From NCBI GenBank assembly GCA_963691705.1, contig OY829540.1, forward strand, positions 48,210,158 to 48,274,157: 64,000 nt of DNA, written 5' to 3'. A program made the position numbers and the translations under genes. This DNA comes from Viola odorata (taxonomy: Eukaryota > Streptophyta > Magnoliopsida > Malpighiales > Violaceae). The notes below the pieces were generated by a model that saw nothing but the letters and a program-made list of their open reading frames with translations, did no database searches and was not told the origin of the DNA. This document shows, piece after piece, positions 11,490-24,644 of the stretch; the stretch's first letter is position 1, and each line of letters opens with the position of its first letter.

Positions 11490-12333
11490 CACTTGCAGTA
11501 AAATATTCTGATTCTGAATTAGATTTATCCACTATAAATCTTTTAGATGATACAGAATCCTCACCTTCCTCTGATCATTCATATATTGAACAATTCATGA
11601 ATCAACCTCCTCAATATCGCACAGACCCCCCTCATGACTCAGATGGTGAAGTTGTCTTCAATGATGATGATCCACCGCCAAGTATTTTAGATGCTCATCT
11701 AGCCCCTAATTTTTCTTCCAGCTCTAATCTTACTTTTGGCTTAAATGATGTACCGCCATCAAAATTGAGGGAACGACTTGACGAGTTCTTGGCATGGATT
11801 CATGTTGAAAGTTCTAAACCCTACTACATTGTATCTTGTTCTCCATAATTTTCCTCGCGTTTTGTGGGCATGCTCCATGATTGGTGGCTATCATTGGGAG
11901 AATACCAGCAGTTACAGTTCTTTCAACTTCCCTCAGCAACAACAATAATTCATGCTATACATCAAGAATTTCTTGAAAGAAATGACGATCATCTTAATCT
12001 TCAACGTGATGAATTTTTCAAGATGAAATGTTATTTTTTCGAATGCAGAGATTTGATCTATCATTATCGTCGAATGATGAAACGGTTCTACTTACTTGAT
12101 GGACCAACAAATCCAAATCTTAAGCAAGCATTCCTCTTATTAATTCTAGATCAATTTAGTGATAAAATTCTTAGGACGCTCAAAGCACAAGGTAAACAAG
12201 TTATAAATGCTTCTATGAGTGAAATATATCTATCAATGCTTAAATATTTGGAAAAGCTTTGTGCTACTAAGAAGCTGATCAAAGACTTCTTTAAAGAAAG
12301 TCCTTCCATCTCAAAGGCTTCCAAAAGACCAGA
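11490..12333 (+). pseudogene. Endogenous pararetrovirus coat-protein region, plus copy
   Basis: Two open stretches (about 11597-11845 and 11864-12333) in adjacent frames encode an acidic leader and then a helical core. The visible segments LGEYQQLQFFQLPSATTIIH and NLQRDEFFKMKC are typical of the coat domain of caulimovirids of the florendovirus type. The core has a stop near 11846 and loses its downstream part to a solo LTR inserted at 12334. After the insertion the same reading resumes at 15186. No functional product is possible. Confidence 0.7.
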
Positions 12334-15180
12334 TATTGCTACCCAAATTTTGACTTCGTCACAACCTTTTTCGTATTTTTATTCGTCTATCGCATTTAAT
12401 AGCTTGTCTAGGTCAAATTCCTGTCGATTCTTGGTCCTAGGCTAGTTTGTTTAATATTCCGCGTCATTTCGTGCCTTTTTAAGTTTTTCGTATTTTTGGT
12501 TGTCTTCACGCGAACGTTTCTCGGTCCCGAGTAAGTTTCCCGGGACCGTGGGTCGAACGCGTATTTTCTTTAATTGATAATTACGTACTATTTTTCTCGT
12601 TCACGCCATCGAGTTTGGTTTCGTTCAATTTTTGTCGTAAGGACATTTATTTTGCGTCCGAACTTTTAACATTTCTGAAAGAGAAAATAAATGCGTTAAA
12701 TCAAGTTTTGCATTTCTTCACTGTATACTAGAATTCTCGTCTTATTTTTCTACACGACGTGGTATCCTCGGTTCGGGTTTATTTTCATTTTTGAGCGATT
12801 TTGCTCGTACCAAAAATATCTCGTTCGTGCCAAAAAAAATAGGATAAATACCACATAAATGCATGTAAATCCTCCACCTCCTCGCCAACTCACTTTGATC
12901 ATCTCAATGTCCCATCCGATCACCCTTGGCCACACAATTAAGCTTGCTCATCACCCGACCACACAACCACACAACCAACCCCGACCACACAACCAACCGA
13001 CTTCACATTTTTCCTTTCTCTATAAATAGCTTGCTTCAAGCAATAAATCAAGGGCACCAAATCCTCCTCTTAATCTCTATTTCTTGCTCATCCTTCTTGG
13101 TCCGAAGCTCTCCTGGAGAGGTAAGCTTTCTCACTCTAGTTTTCTTTTAATTTTCGTTTATAGCTTTAATGCATGAATAAATGACCCAAACTTGTTTTAA
13201 ATGCTTTTTTAGTGAGTTAAAATCAGCATGCTAGCTTCAATTTAATTGTTCCTTGATTTGGTTAATTAATTGAGCAATTGATGCATTAATTATCTATTTT
13301 CGTTTTCCTTAAATTGCTACTGTTTTTGGTCGAATTTCTTTGCTGTTTTCGTAGCTTTGTGCTACTGTTGTGTTGCTGGTCCTATTGGGGTGGGTTTGGT
13401 GTTATTTTGTCAAGGTGTTTCCACCTTGGTAGCCGGCCATGGTGGCCGGCGTTGTGAGGAAGAAGAAGAGGTGAGTTGGTGTGTGCGGGAAAAAAAGAAA
13501 AGGTGGTGAGCCAAGCCCATTTTGTTTTAAATTTCAAGCCAAGCCCATTTTTTAATGCCCAATTTTCCAACGTGGGACCCGTTTATTTTATTTTTCGTCA
13601 AAATTATGTAAAATGTTCGTATGCTTATATAATATGTTTAAATGATAAAAAATATTCGTATGCTTTTATAACATGTTTAAATTAATTGAAATACTTGTAT
13701 GCTATTTATTTTCGTGTTTAAATGATGTTAAAAATGTTCATGTGTTTAAATGCTTTATTTAAATCGTATGAAATGCTGGTATGTTCACATGATAAGAATA
13801 CCATATGCCATGTTTAAATTGTTGTGAAATAATTAATATGCTTGCATGTTATAAATAAATCGAATATTAATTATGCCATGTTTAAAATTGCCCATATGAA
13901 ATAAATGAACTAATTGATTACTTGTTTGCCATGTTAATTAATTGTTTACTTGTTTCTTATGTTTAATTATTTATTTACTTGGCATGAAATAAAATGTTTA
14001 TTTGTTTATCATGTTTATTTAAATATTTATTTATCAAATTAAGTAAATGTTTGCATGCGCTTTTATTATTTATTATTTTTTTGAGTTATCGCTAATACTC
14101 TCACTTTATAGGATAAAATTCAAGTCTTCGCTCGCAATAAATTATCTTAATTTATCTCACTTGTTATAATCAGTTGACGCTTTAATTAATTATTTCACTT
14201 GTTGTAATAATTAGCTAGATTAATTATTCCGACCTCCAATTTGTAATAATCAGATAAGTAGTTATTATCAATTGTTGATTTGTAATAATTAGTTAAGTAG
14301 TTAAAAAATCGTGTATGTTTGTTATACCTACGTATTTATTACTTGTTGCTAAACACAGTTTTGAAGAGATGGATCGATCGAGGCTCGTCAAAAAGGTATG
14401 TTTATCTTAAAACGCTTCCTTGAATGTTTATTAGAAATGCTAAAACCCCGAATCGTATGCATGACCACTTAGAATGCGCTAGAACCACCCTCGCGTATGC
14501 ATGACATATAGAATTGCTAAACAATTAAAATCAATCTCACATGTTTACATGTTTAAATCACTTGCTTTATACCATGAAATTAGTTGCTATATATTGATAT
14601 GTGAGCATGGTGGCTTCAAATCCCACATGGTTATTTGCATCCACGAAAACGTACGATGTTAGTATTAGCCATGTTAGGATCATGCATGGCCCGATGATGA
14701 AAAAGGAGGAACGTCCGCTCTAGCATACAAACAAACTGTAATCCCATCCTTCGCGTCCCGATCAGAAATAACATGTCCCTACGAAAATGCTAAGATGTAA
14801 TGTCACCTTTGAAGGCCCAAGTCGTGTAAAAAATATTTAAGTAATTGGAAAGTGACCCAATCTGGTAAGGGGATTCGGTTGACATGCTTCGATCATTGGC
14901 CTATGTAAATGATTGGAAAGTGTCCCGTTTCCGTGGGAAGGATTGGTTGACATGCTTCGATTATTCATTTTCGCGTCAAAAAAATTAAACGTAATTCATT
15001 TTCGTTGTTTTTTGGTTTAGACCACATGTGCCTTAGTTTTTATTTTTATGCCATGACATTAGGTTCCCTAAACCTTAGAAAATAGGGTGGCGACTTCATT
15101 GCATTATACGAAGCATCCATTTATGCTTAGCATCCGTCCCGAACCTTAAACTCGTTTTCAACGAAAAAGGGGGTGCGACA
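12334..15180 (+). mobile_element. Solo LTR of an Ogre-family retrotransposon
   Basis: The block is flanked by CCAGA at 12329-12333 and 15181-15185. It starts TATTGCTACCC and ends GGTGCGACA. The complete Ogre in this window has LTRs starting TGTTGCTACCC and ending GGTGCGACA. Both also share a segment CCCTAAACCTTAGAAA followed by TAGGGTGGCGACTTCATTG shortly before the end. Length is 2847 bp against 2974-2975 bp for the complete Ogre LTRs. No internal Ogre sequence remains, so it arose by LTR-LTR recombination. The first dinucleotide is TA instead of TG, consistent with one mutation. It is in the plus orientation, opposite to the complete Ogre. Within it lies CGGTCCCG...CGGGACCG (about 12514-12540), a potential hairpin. 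Confidence 0.85.
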
Positions 15181-16640
15181 CCAGACTTGTCAATCAAATG
15201 TCCATCCCAACAATCTTGTCATTGCAGCGATAAGAAGAAGTATTACAAAAAGGCGTATCCATTGCAACAGATAAGAAAAAAGATGAGATGCTTCAAAAAA
15301 ATTTAAGAAGCCACGATGGAGGTTTCTCCGATGTAAATATTCAAAGAAGTCTGATCGTTGCTTCATCTGCGAGAAAAAAAGTCACTTTGCAAAGCAATGT
15401 TAGCAAAAAAGGACTTCCACCGCAAAACTAATGGAAGAGATATAATCTTGTACCGTCATAGATATCAATAATGATGATCTTGAATCTCTCTTCTCTATTG
15501 ATGATGAAACAATGCCACAGTCTCTTCTAGTCATGGAAGACTAAGATGACACTGATTTTTCCACAAAATCCAGTGAAGACTTCTATATCATGAAACTATC
15601 AGTCCTCATGAGCTCATAAGCAGTTCCTCTGATACCGGTCATAGTACTTCCGGGCAAATATGACAGGCCCCTTCATCTTACTGCATTCCTTGATATTAGA
15701 GCAGCTCAAAGCATAATGGATCCTTTCATTCCACCTCCGGAATTTTGGAGACCACATCAATAATATTTCCAAACATCTAATAATGAGGTCTTCTCAACAT
15801 ATCTTATTAGCCACAACATTACACTCAAATTCTTTCCAGGATATTCAATCACAACTTAGGTTCTTGGCTCTACCCTTCTCGATAAAGATTTAGTTCGTGG
15901 CTTTGATATCTTTACTAAACTCAAAAGGCTTAGAATTTTACCTAATGATATTGGCTTTAAATAATATTTCCAAACCTATCTTGAAAAGCCTCCTCCATTT
16001 GAATTACCCACATCATTTTCCATTAAAGAAATAAAAAACACTATCATTTTAAAATCTTGTGCAACCAACCACACTGATTTCTAAACTAAATGTTCACACC
16101 TATTTTGTAAAAACAATGATTTCTTAATCACCCTACCTTTCAGGAAAAATGAAGATATCAACCCCACAAAATTCAACCATTCTAGAATGAATCCAGAACA
16201 TAAGAAACTTACAATTGAAGAATGTCAGCAACTCCAGACTACCAAACACCACCAACCTTTCTTATATTTGCATGATGAGTTAATCTTCCTCCAGAAATTC
16301 ACTCTCTTATTTTTCCCATCCTTTGTCCAAACAAATTACCCTAGAAGTCCTAGAACTCATGCATATAAACACCCTTGATCAAGAATCCTACACACTCATC
16401 CTCCACTATCAGTTTGAAATCATTTGTAAGTATGGTAAAATCATAATCAAGTTTGTTGGAGTACACCCAAAGTATCCTTTATCCACCTATTTAGACTAAT
16501 CTCTTTATTTCACGTACCTATAGAAGTGCTCCACTTCTTTTGGTATATGTGTCAAATTTATTATACAGGTATTCAGTTCAACATTAAGGAATTATGACGA
16601 CTAGTCAAAATGGTGCAGCATATGCCAAACTTTGAACATG
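15181..16640 (+). pseudogene. Endogenous pararetrovirus: zinc finger, protease, start of RT, then deletion and tail
   Basis: A CCHC zinc knuckle is visible at 15359-15400 (CFICEKKSHFAKQC) and ends at a TAG. A protease-like region follows at about 15640-15960; its catalytic Asp-Thr/Ser-Gly is replaced by Asp-Ile-Arg at 15692-15700. The start of the reverse transcriptase is seen near 16140-16216. There the sequence jumps directly (about 16217) to what in the minus copy lies after RNase H, so nearly all of RT and RNase H is deleted. The tail continues to 16640, where Athila-1 is inserted. Many stops and frame changes interrupt it. Family call is from the zinc knuckle and protease context. Confidence 0.75.
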
Positions 16641-16645
16641 ACAGG

Positions 16646-18319
16646 TGATAGCATGTTTTTATGCATGATTTTCTCTCCATTTTCTCGCCAATTTAAGGCA
16701 TGATTCTGCTAATTTATCCTTGTTTTCATTACTATTGCAGATCTAGGCCTAAAAAGGAAGTTTATGCAAAAACATGCGTTTTTGGAGCATTTTGGGCGAA
16801 TTCGAGCTTCAAGACCAAAGTCGAGGTCCCGACTCTAGAATAGCGTTCAAGGTCCCGAATCGGATTCTCCATTCGGGCCCCCGAAAGGCAAAGAACGGCA
16901 CTTCCACGTGTCCTCTTGCCAAAGCTCCCATGTGATCCCCCCGACACTATTCTGACCATTATGCACTGACCACAAAATACCTACCCTCTGACCATTTCAG
17001 CCCTTGAGCCTAGTCCAGACCTGCCAAAGTTGGGCAAATCAGACCTTGACCTCCAGCTTTGTGCTTTTCAGCTTTATGCTTTAGGGAGCATGGATCCATT
17101 ATAATAGGCTTTCTTTAAATGCATTTTGTCCCTAGTTTGGACTAAAGATATTTTGTGCTTGGAGCTCTAGCTTAAAAGGAGCATCCAAGGAGTAGTTTAG
17201 AACAATCTCCTTTAGCTTAGAATCCTTTCATCTTAGCAAATTTCTTACTCTTAGAAAATACTCTAGTTCTTGTTAGCTTCCTTCCTCTTTGCCGCCGGGC
17301 TTCAAAACGTTTCAGTAACAAAGTCTTCTTCCCTTAATCTATTTTATTTACTTATTATGCTCTCTTCAGTTATTATTTATTTATTTTCAAGCATGAGTAG
17401 CTAAATCTTTAATTCTTAGCAAAGGTTATTCAAGGGTTGCAAGGGCAGATTTGAGGCCTAAACATGCTTAATATATTCTTGCTGCCATATTTAATTGCTT
17501 ATCATTTTAATTACACTTTTACTTGTGGTAATTAAAGGCTTGATCAATTGATAATTTCTATGAGTAAATGTTGTCATCCATGTGATAAATACGGAAGGAA
17601 AGTTGCATGGAACAAGTAGACATCTATCTAGTAGTAGCTGCGCTGAAGTGGTCTCGACTAGCTAGGATAACTAGTTAATTAGAGCGAGGTCACAAGCCTG
17701 ACAAACTGAGGGACTTCTAGCTCTAGATCTGTCTTTTCTTATCTTCATGGGCAATTTGAATATGGCTCTCCCATATTCGTGCCTGGAGAGATGGCGGGCT
17801 GTCAAGACTACCTCATATGTGGAAACGGGGGGTAGTTTCTCTTAAGAGAAAAGTAGGGGATATCCGAGGAATCTGGTCCCTATGTCATTTCTATGCATGC
17901 TTGAGTAGAATATTTTTGTGCTGATGATGATCGGGCCCCCGAATGCAACCCAAGAATGCCTTTTGCTAAGAACCATCTCTACCTGATTATTTGTGCTTAT
18001 TTCACTTTCTGTTTTATTAATTCTGAATTTGTTCACGGAGTTGCTATATTTTCTCCTTCGGGACCCCGAATTGACAACTCAAGGTCCCGAATACTACTTT
18101 CTTAGTTAGAAATTGTTAGCTCCCAATCTCTCTTAGTTGACACATTTAGTCAAGTAAAACCCCCCTGTTTGTTACTTTTCGTGTTTTTGTCCTGTGATTT
18201 CATTCAAGACCTTGAATCAGTCTCTCTCAATCCCTGTGTTCGACCCTGACTACCACTGTACACATAATCCATTGTGCACATAATTTCAGGCATTATAAAT
18301 TGTATTTGATTGACGATCA
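16646..18319 (+). repeat. Athila-1 5' LTR (1674 bp)
   Basis: Begins TGATAGCATG and ends TGACGATCA; near-identical to 28475-30149. It contains several copies of the word GGTCCCGA or its complement (e.g. near 16826, 16850, 18059, 18085). Confidence 0.95.
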
Positions 18320-18322
18320 AAT

Positions 18323-18340
18323 TGGCGCTGTTGCCGGGGA
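18323..18340 (+). other. Athila-1 primer-binding site (tRNA-Asp type)
   Basis: TGGCGCTGTTGCCGGGGA lies three bases after the LTR and differs by one base from the perfect Asp-tRNA complement seen in Athila-2 at 34079-34096. Confidence 0.85.
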
Positions 18341-18373
18341 CTGTTTCGAGACTGATTTATTTTTCTTGTTTGT

Positions 18374-19165
18374 ATGACTAGGAGATCGACACCAGACCTA
18401 CTGCCCCTCGATCTTGAGCTCACTAGAACAGAAAGAGGACTTCGACGACTAGCCCAAGGATCGAATTCCAATCCTTGTGTTCGGGACCTCGAACGTCTTT
18501 TTGCTCTTGACGACAATCCAGACCCCGAAGACTTACCACCTGTCCATCCAGAAGTACCCGACATGGATAATCACGGTCCTGAAGGGGATGATATCCCACC
18601 AATCCCACCAGTGATCCAGACCATCGACGAATTCAATGCTACCCCCGAGGCCCCAACCAGTTGTATCGTTTGGCCAGTGGTCCCGAATGACTGGGAACTT
18701 AAATCTACAACCATGCACCACCTGCCCCTCTACCGAGGGTTGGCTAAAGAGAATCCCCACCGTCACCTCCAGCAGTTACATTCCATTTGTTACGCTATGA
18801 AGCCCCACAACGTTACTGTCGAGCATGCCAAACTCTGCGCCTTCATGTAGTCCCTCAAGGACGACGCTCTTGACTGGTTCTATGACTTACGGCCGCAATC
18901 CATCAATTCATGGGCTGAAATGTCCAAGGCCTTTATGGACAAATACTACCCGGTGTCTATCGCTATGGTGACCCGAAAGTAGCTCGTGTCCATCCTTCAA
19001 AAAGACACCGAAGATCTAGAGAAATATTATGAGCGATTTAAGAAAATGCAAGCCCTATGCCCCTCGCATAATCTGTCCGAACATGCCCTCATACAATATT
19101 TTTGTGAAGGACTCAAGGGTCGAGACAAGGCCTTGCTAAACCGCCAATGGTTCCATTACTAGACT
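18374..19165 (+). pseudogene. Athila-1 gag, N-terminal and capsid part
   Basis: Starts at ATG 18374. After an acidic leader it has the Athila gag core (visible VVPNDWELKSTTMHHLPLY and DALDWFYDLRPQSINSW). In-frame TAG codons occur at 18848 and 18980, both at positions where glutamine is likely. The frame then shifts near 19150, where the C-terminal gag continues in another frame. Gag would form particles; this copy cannot. Confidence 0.85.
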
Positions 19166-21110
19166 CACTCCAGCTGCCGCTAAGGACACTATCGAACTCA
19201 TGGCCAAGAACAACCTCCAACTCAACAATTCCACTAGTGTTCAAGACGCCCGTTCAGCCGTTATGGAGAATCAATTAGCTGCCATCACTGGTATGCTGCA
19301 GAATATGGCTTCGAGACACCCAGTCCAGGTCAAGGCCTGCCAAATCTGCCAACTTTCAGACCATCCCACTAACGCTTGCCCATTTATTCCTGAAGAGATG
19401 CCCGTTAATGCTGCAGGAGGATTCAATGCCCCGTATGGTCAGAACCACAATCAAGGCTGGAAACAGCCTAATTATGGATGGAACAACAACCAGCAGGCCG
19501 GACCTAGCCATCAGTATGGACAGAATCCATACGAAAACCACCCCCCTCCTTTCAATATGCAAAATTTCAAGCCTCAACCCAATTTTCAGAATTATCAGTA
19601 TCAAAGACAGCCGCCCCAATATTAGAAATTCACCGTACCTCCGAATGAGGAGCCTTCCCCTGATAAGAAAAGAATTACGGAGCTAGAAAAACAAATTCGC
19701 ACTCTCATGGCAAAAATGAAAGAGGTGAAAAATGGAGGAAGATTTCCAGGTCAGACGGAACCCAACCCGAAGCACGAGGCATGTGCCATGAACCTCCGTA
19801 GTGGTCTCGAGATACCTTCTCGTGTCCATCTAGACCCCGAGTCTACAAAAGACACTCAAGGTCCCGAAGCTGATACTGTTATTCAAGGTCCCGAATGTGA
19901 TAACAGCGCACAACCACCTCCAGAACAGCCCGCTGAGCCTACTAAACAACCAAAGAAATCTCGATTCAATGACGCAACTCTCGACCACTTCTTCTCTAGC
20001 AAGAAATCTCGATGTAAGAAAAAGCAACCCGTTGAAGAAGAATTCTCTCAAGAATTAATTAACAAAGTACTCGAGCCCCCGTTCCCTCAACGATTGGTCA
20101 AGAAGAAGAAAGATGAAGAGGATCGGGACATCTTTGATATGTTCAGCAAGCTCATTATCAATATTCTTCTCCTCAAGGCCATAAAAAACATGCCTCGATA
20201 TGCAAAGTTCTTAAAACAGCTTTGCACCAACAAGAACAAATTCACCGAGGTGAATCGGATAAGCGTGGGGGCTAACTTGTCCGCCCATATCCAGCGCAAA
20301 ATTCCGCCTAAGTGCAAGGATCAAGGCATGTTCACGGTCCCTTGCAGAATTGGCACCATCGATATTGGGAAGGCTATGTGCGATTTGGGGGCTGGAATTA
20401 ATGTTATGTCCTTAACCATTTACAACAGCCTTGGACTCGAGCCCTTGAAGGAAACCACTCTTGTCATCCAACATGCAGACCGCTCGGTTGTCTATCCCAA
20501 AGGCATAATCATGGATGTTCTTGTTCAAGTGGGTGAATTCCTATTTCCAGCGGATTTCTATGTTCTTTCCATGGAGAACCCAACAACCACCAAATCTTCG
20601 GATGTACTTTTGGGGCGCCCTTTCTTGGCCACTGCTCGTGCAAAAATTGACTGCTATGAAGCCTCCATCTCCCTCGAATTTGATGGGGAAATCATCCGCT
20701 TCAACATGCTGGATTCCATGAAGTACCCCTCCGAATTTCCAAGTGTCAATTTTATTGATGTGATAGACCCCTTTGTGGAGAACATTGCTGATCTGAATTC
20801 TATCGAGCCCTTGAAGTTGGTTCTCGACCGAAGTCTCACCCCCGAATCCTTGAAGGAGATGACATCATCCATTGCAATCCCCACTGAACTATGCTCAGTC
20901 GCAGCAGCTCTCAAGGAAAATGCTATCCTCGCAGTCGAGCCCCCGAGTGAGGCTCCCGAATGTGCAGGTTATGAGCGACTCATTCCTTCTCTAGTGCAAG
21001 ATCCTGACCTTGAACTCAAGGCACTGCCCTCACATTTGAAATATGCTTACCTCGGGGAAAAAGAATCCCTCCCGGTCATCATCTCCAACAAATTGGAGGA
21101 GGCTCAATAG
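19166..21110 (+). pseudogene. Athila-1 gag C-terminus and aspartic protease
   Basis: One frame holds the gag C-terminus with a zinc knuckle (CQICQLSDHPTNAC, near 19339-19380), a Gln/Asn/Pro-rich tail, a TAG at 19623, and then a Lys-rich linker. The protease comes last, with MCDLGAGINVMSLTIYNSL near 20376-20432 and the partner motif DVLLGRPFL near 20600. The frame ends at TAG 21108 in the linker before RT. The protease matures Gag-Pol. The repeated word GGTCCCGAA is read as Gly-Pro-Glu in the linker. Confidence 0.85.
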
Positions 21111-22625
21111 CTTGAATTAGTAGAACTTCTCAAGAGCTTTAAACAAGCCCTCGGCTGGACCATTGCGGACATCAAGGGTCTATCACCTTCCCTTTGCACT
21201 CACCGCATCCATCTTGAAGAAGCCAGCAAAACAATCCGACAGCCCCAAAGGCGCTTGAACCCTCCCATGATGAAGGTGGTCAAGAAAGAGGTCTTGAAAT
21301 TGCTTGATGTCGGGGTTATCTATCCCATTTTGGACTCCCCATGGGTCAGTCCTGTTCAGGTGGTCCCAAAAAAGACAGGCATTACCATCATTCCTGGTCC
21401 CGAAGGTCTGCCAATTCCCTCCCGAATCCAGAATGGGTGGCATGTATGCATCGATTACAGACGCTTGAATGAGGCTACTAGGAAAGATCACTTCCCACTG
21501 CCCTTTATTGATCAAATGCTAGAGCGCCTTGCGGGCAAGACGCATTATTGCTGCTTGGATGGGTATTCGGGCTTCCACCAAATTCCAGTCGCCCTCGAAG
21601 ACTAGGAAAAGACCACTTTCACTTGTCCATTCGGGACCTTTGCATACCGACGCATGCCCTTTGGGTTGTGCAATGCCCCGGCTACGTTCCAGAGATGCAT
21701 GGTCAGTATTTTCTCTGAATTTGTAGAAGAGTGCATCGAAGTATTCATGGATGACTTCACGGTTTATGGTAACTCTTTCTTCGAATGCCTCTCTAATTTA
21801 AAGACAATTTTGCAAAGATGTGTGGACACTAACCTTGTGCTTAATTTTGAGAAATGTCATTTTATGGTGGATCAAGGGCTTATCTTAGGCCACATCGTGT
21901 CCCGCAAGGGCATCGAAGTGGACAAAGCTAAAATCCAAGCTATCGAGACCTTGCCTTACCCCTCGAATATTCGAGATGTGCGCTCTTTTCTTGGTCATGC
22001 AGGATTTTACAGGAGGTTCATCAAGGACTTCTCCAAGATAGCCCAGCCAATGTGCCAATTGTTACACAAGGATGTGGACTTCATATTTGACGAAGCGTGC
22101 AAAGCGGCATTCGAGACCTTGAAAGCCAAGCTTATTTCTGCCCCCATCATTCGAGCCCCCGACTGGACACTCCCATTCGAGATCATGTGCGATGCTAGCA
22201 ACCAGGCTTTGGGAGTTGTTCTAGGCCAGAAAAGAGATAATGAGACTTACGTCATCTATTATGCATCCAAGTTGCTGGATCCCGCACAACAAAATTACAC
22301 CACGATGGAGAAAGAGCTTTTGGCGATTGTCTATGCCCTTGACAAGTTTCGGCAGTATCTCTTGGGTACATAAGTGATTGTTTACTCTGACCATTTCGCC
22401 CTTCGATGCCTACTCAAGAAGACAGACGCGAAGCCTAGGCTTATTCGTTGGATTCTCTTACTCCAAGAGTTCAATCTTACTATCAAGGACAAGAAGGGGA
22501 CAGAAAATTGTGTCGCGGACCACTTGAGCAGGCTCCCGAATCAAGAGGATGACTCTCGAGTGGCCATTCGAGAGACTTTTCCGGATGAACATTTATGCCT
22601 AGCTGAAGCAGCAAGATTTCCATAG
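21111..22625 (+). pseudogene. Athila-1 reverse transcriptase and RNase H
   Basis: Continues in the frame of the protease. RT fingers and palm are recognisable (WHVCIDYRRLNEATRKDHF, CPFGTFAYRRMPFGLCNAPA), with the catalytic box FMDD at about 21744-21755. RNase H starts with CDASNQALG near 22190 and continues to [10 protein letters not shown]. Stops in frame: TAG 21603, TAA 22371, TAG 22623. There is no frameshift. The enzyme would copy element RNA into DNA; the stops abolish it. Confidence 0.9.
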
Positions 22626-23918
22626 TTCACGGATATTGCGAATTTTTGTGCCATCGGCGTGTTTCCAGTCGAGGCCTCGAGCGCGGAGCACAATCGAATC
22701 CGAAGGCAAGCAAAATCCTATGTTTGGGACAACCCCTACTTATGGAAACATTTCTCGGATCACATTATTAGGCACTGTGTCACAATGGATGAGGTCCCAT
22801 CGATCCTCAAGTTCTGCCACTCGACCACGGAAGGAGGGCATTTTGCTGCAAAGAAGACTGCACTCAAGGTATTGGAAGCCGGTCTATATTGGCCGTCGAT
22901 TTTCAAGGACAACTATTTATTTTGCGCTACATGCCCTCGATGCCAAGCTGTGGGGAACATAGGAGCGAGGAACCAAATGCCCTTGACCAGCATCTTTGCG
23001 TGTGAGATTTTTTATATTTGGGGCATCGACTTCATGGGCCCTTTCCCAAACTCATTCGGGAACACATACATCCTACTTGCAGTGGATTATGTTTCCAAGT
23101 GGATTGAAGCCAAAGCCACCAAGACGGACGATTCAAGGGTAGTAGCTGATTTCTTTCGGACCCACATTTTCAACCGATTCGGGACCCCTCGAGCTCTCAT
23201 CAGCGATCGGGGGATGCACTTCTGCAATCGAACGGTCTCCTCATTACTCAACAAGTATGGGGTGACCCATAGAGTGTCTACGACTTATCACCCCTAAACC
23301 AATGGGCAAGCCGAGGTCTCGAATCGGGAAATTAAAGCTATCTTGGAGAAAACTGTCAATCAATCAAGGAAGGATTGGAGTCTCAAACTGGGAGATGAGC
23401 TATGGGCATACCGCACCGCATTCAAGACCCCGATCGGTATGACACTGTATCGGTTGGTCTATGGCAAGCCATGTCACCTCCCGGTCGAGATTGAGCACAA
23501 AGCATTCTGGACCATCATGAAGGTCAACAAGGACCTGAACCTAGCCGGCAAGGACCGTTGCCTACAGATTCAAAAGCTTGAAGAACTTCGGGGGGATGCT
23601 TATGAGAATTCCATGATTTACAAGGGGAAGACCAAAGCCCAACACGAGAAGCACCTCATCGTCAAGACCTTCACTGTAGGGCAAAAGGTTTTACTGTACA
23701 ACTCCCGCTTGCGAATCTTTTCGGGGAAGCTAAAATCCAAGTGGACAGGACCGTACAAAGTCACTGCTGTGTTCAACCATGGGGCTATCGAAATTCAGAA
23801 TTTGGACAGTGGTGAGCCATTCAAGGTCAACGGTCATAGGCTGAAACCCTTCTATGAAGTATTCAAGCCCTCGACCGCCGGAGAGATGAGGGTCGAGGAT
23901 CCTGCACTCGGGACCTAG
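22626..23918 (+). pseudogene. Athila-1 integrase
   Basis: Same frame as RT. The HHCC zinc finger is visible (HSTTEGGH, then CATCPRC). The catalytic core has Asp in [10 protein letters not shown] (about 23020), Asp in [10 protein letters not shown] (about 23200) and Glu in VSNREIKA (about 23325). A TAA at 23295 interrupts the core; the matching position in Athila-2 (near 55734) has CAA, so this is a C-to-T nonsense change. A C-terminal domain follows to TAG 23916. Confidence 0.9.
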
Positions 23919-24644
23919 AATCCAGAGGCACCGTCTGGGCCTAGACGTTAAACCAAGGCCAAGTTTGGGGAAAGCCCACGGATTTCTAACCCTCTTCCTC
24001 CCTTCTCTTTTAATTTTCTTGGTTTTTCAAATCCGAAGTCAAACTCAGTTTTTCATATTCTCTTTGCACACTTTTTATGTTACCTATGTAGTTATAATTA
24101 ATTTTGTCTCCTTTCATTTTCATTTAATTCCCTTTCCCCCTCTTTTTTTTATTTTCTTTTTATTATTTTTCAAATTTTCAGATTGAGTCAACTTTACTGT
24201 TTTCCTTTCCTCTCTTTTTTAAAAGCACTTTTTATGTTACCTATGTAGTTTTAATTATCTTTGTTTCTTTCCCCCCTAATTTAATGCTCTTGTTCCCTTC
24301 TTTATTGATCCCCATTAATTCTTTCTGTCTTTCCCTCTTACTCCTCTTTAAAAATTCAAAAAGCATCTCACCTTTTCCCGTTTCCTGTGCAGGTGCAGGC
24401 GCACGCTGTCCTTGGGACTTCGCAACCTCTCCCAGCGCGCCACATGTTGGACGCAGACCGAGGAAGATCAAATCCCCTTTTCTCTCCATCTTTCCATATC
24501 CCCAATCCCACTACCCCACGCCACCTACCCGTCCGTTACCCAACCAAAAACCGTCACCAAAACCCTCTCTCCTATCCACTTCCATCAAATCAAACACATA
24601 TTCTATTCTTCAAAAAAAAAAATTCCATCTCTTTCTTCTCCACC
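23919..24644 (+). other. Athila-1 spacer between integrase and extra ORF
   Basis: Non-coding, T-rich. It starts with a motif also found after the Athila-2 integrase (GACGTTAAACAA-like, 23944 and 56342). An acceptor-like TTTCCTGTGCAG at about 24381-24392 could serve a spliced message for the extra ORF (inference). Confidence 0.5.

Noticed and set aside
18323..18340. Possible tRNA gene fragments at the primer sites
   Set aside because: Only the 18 bases complementary to a tRNA 3' end are present, as expected of primer sites.
24381..24644. Upstream extension of the Athila-1 extra ORF to 24387
   Set aside because: That part is low-complexity leader; the ATG at 24645 with an ACC context is a better start.
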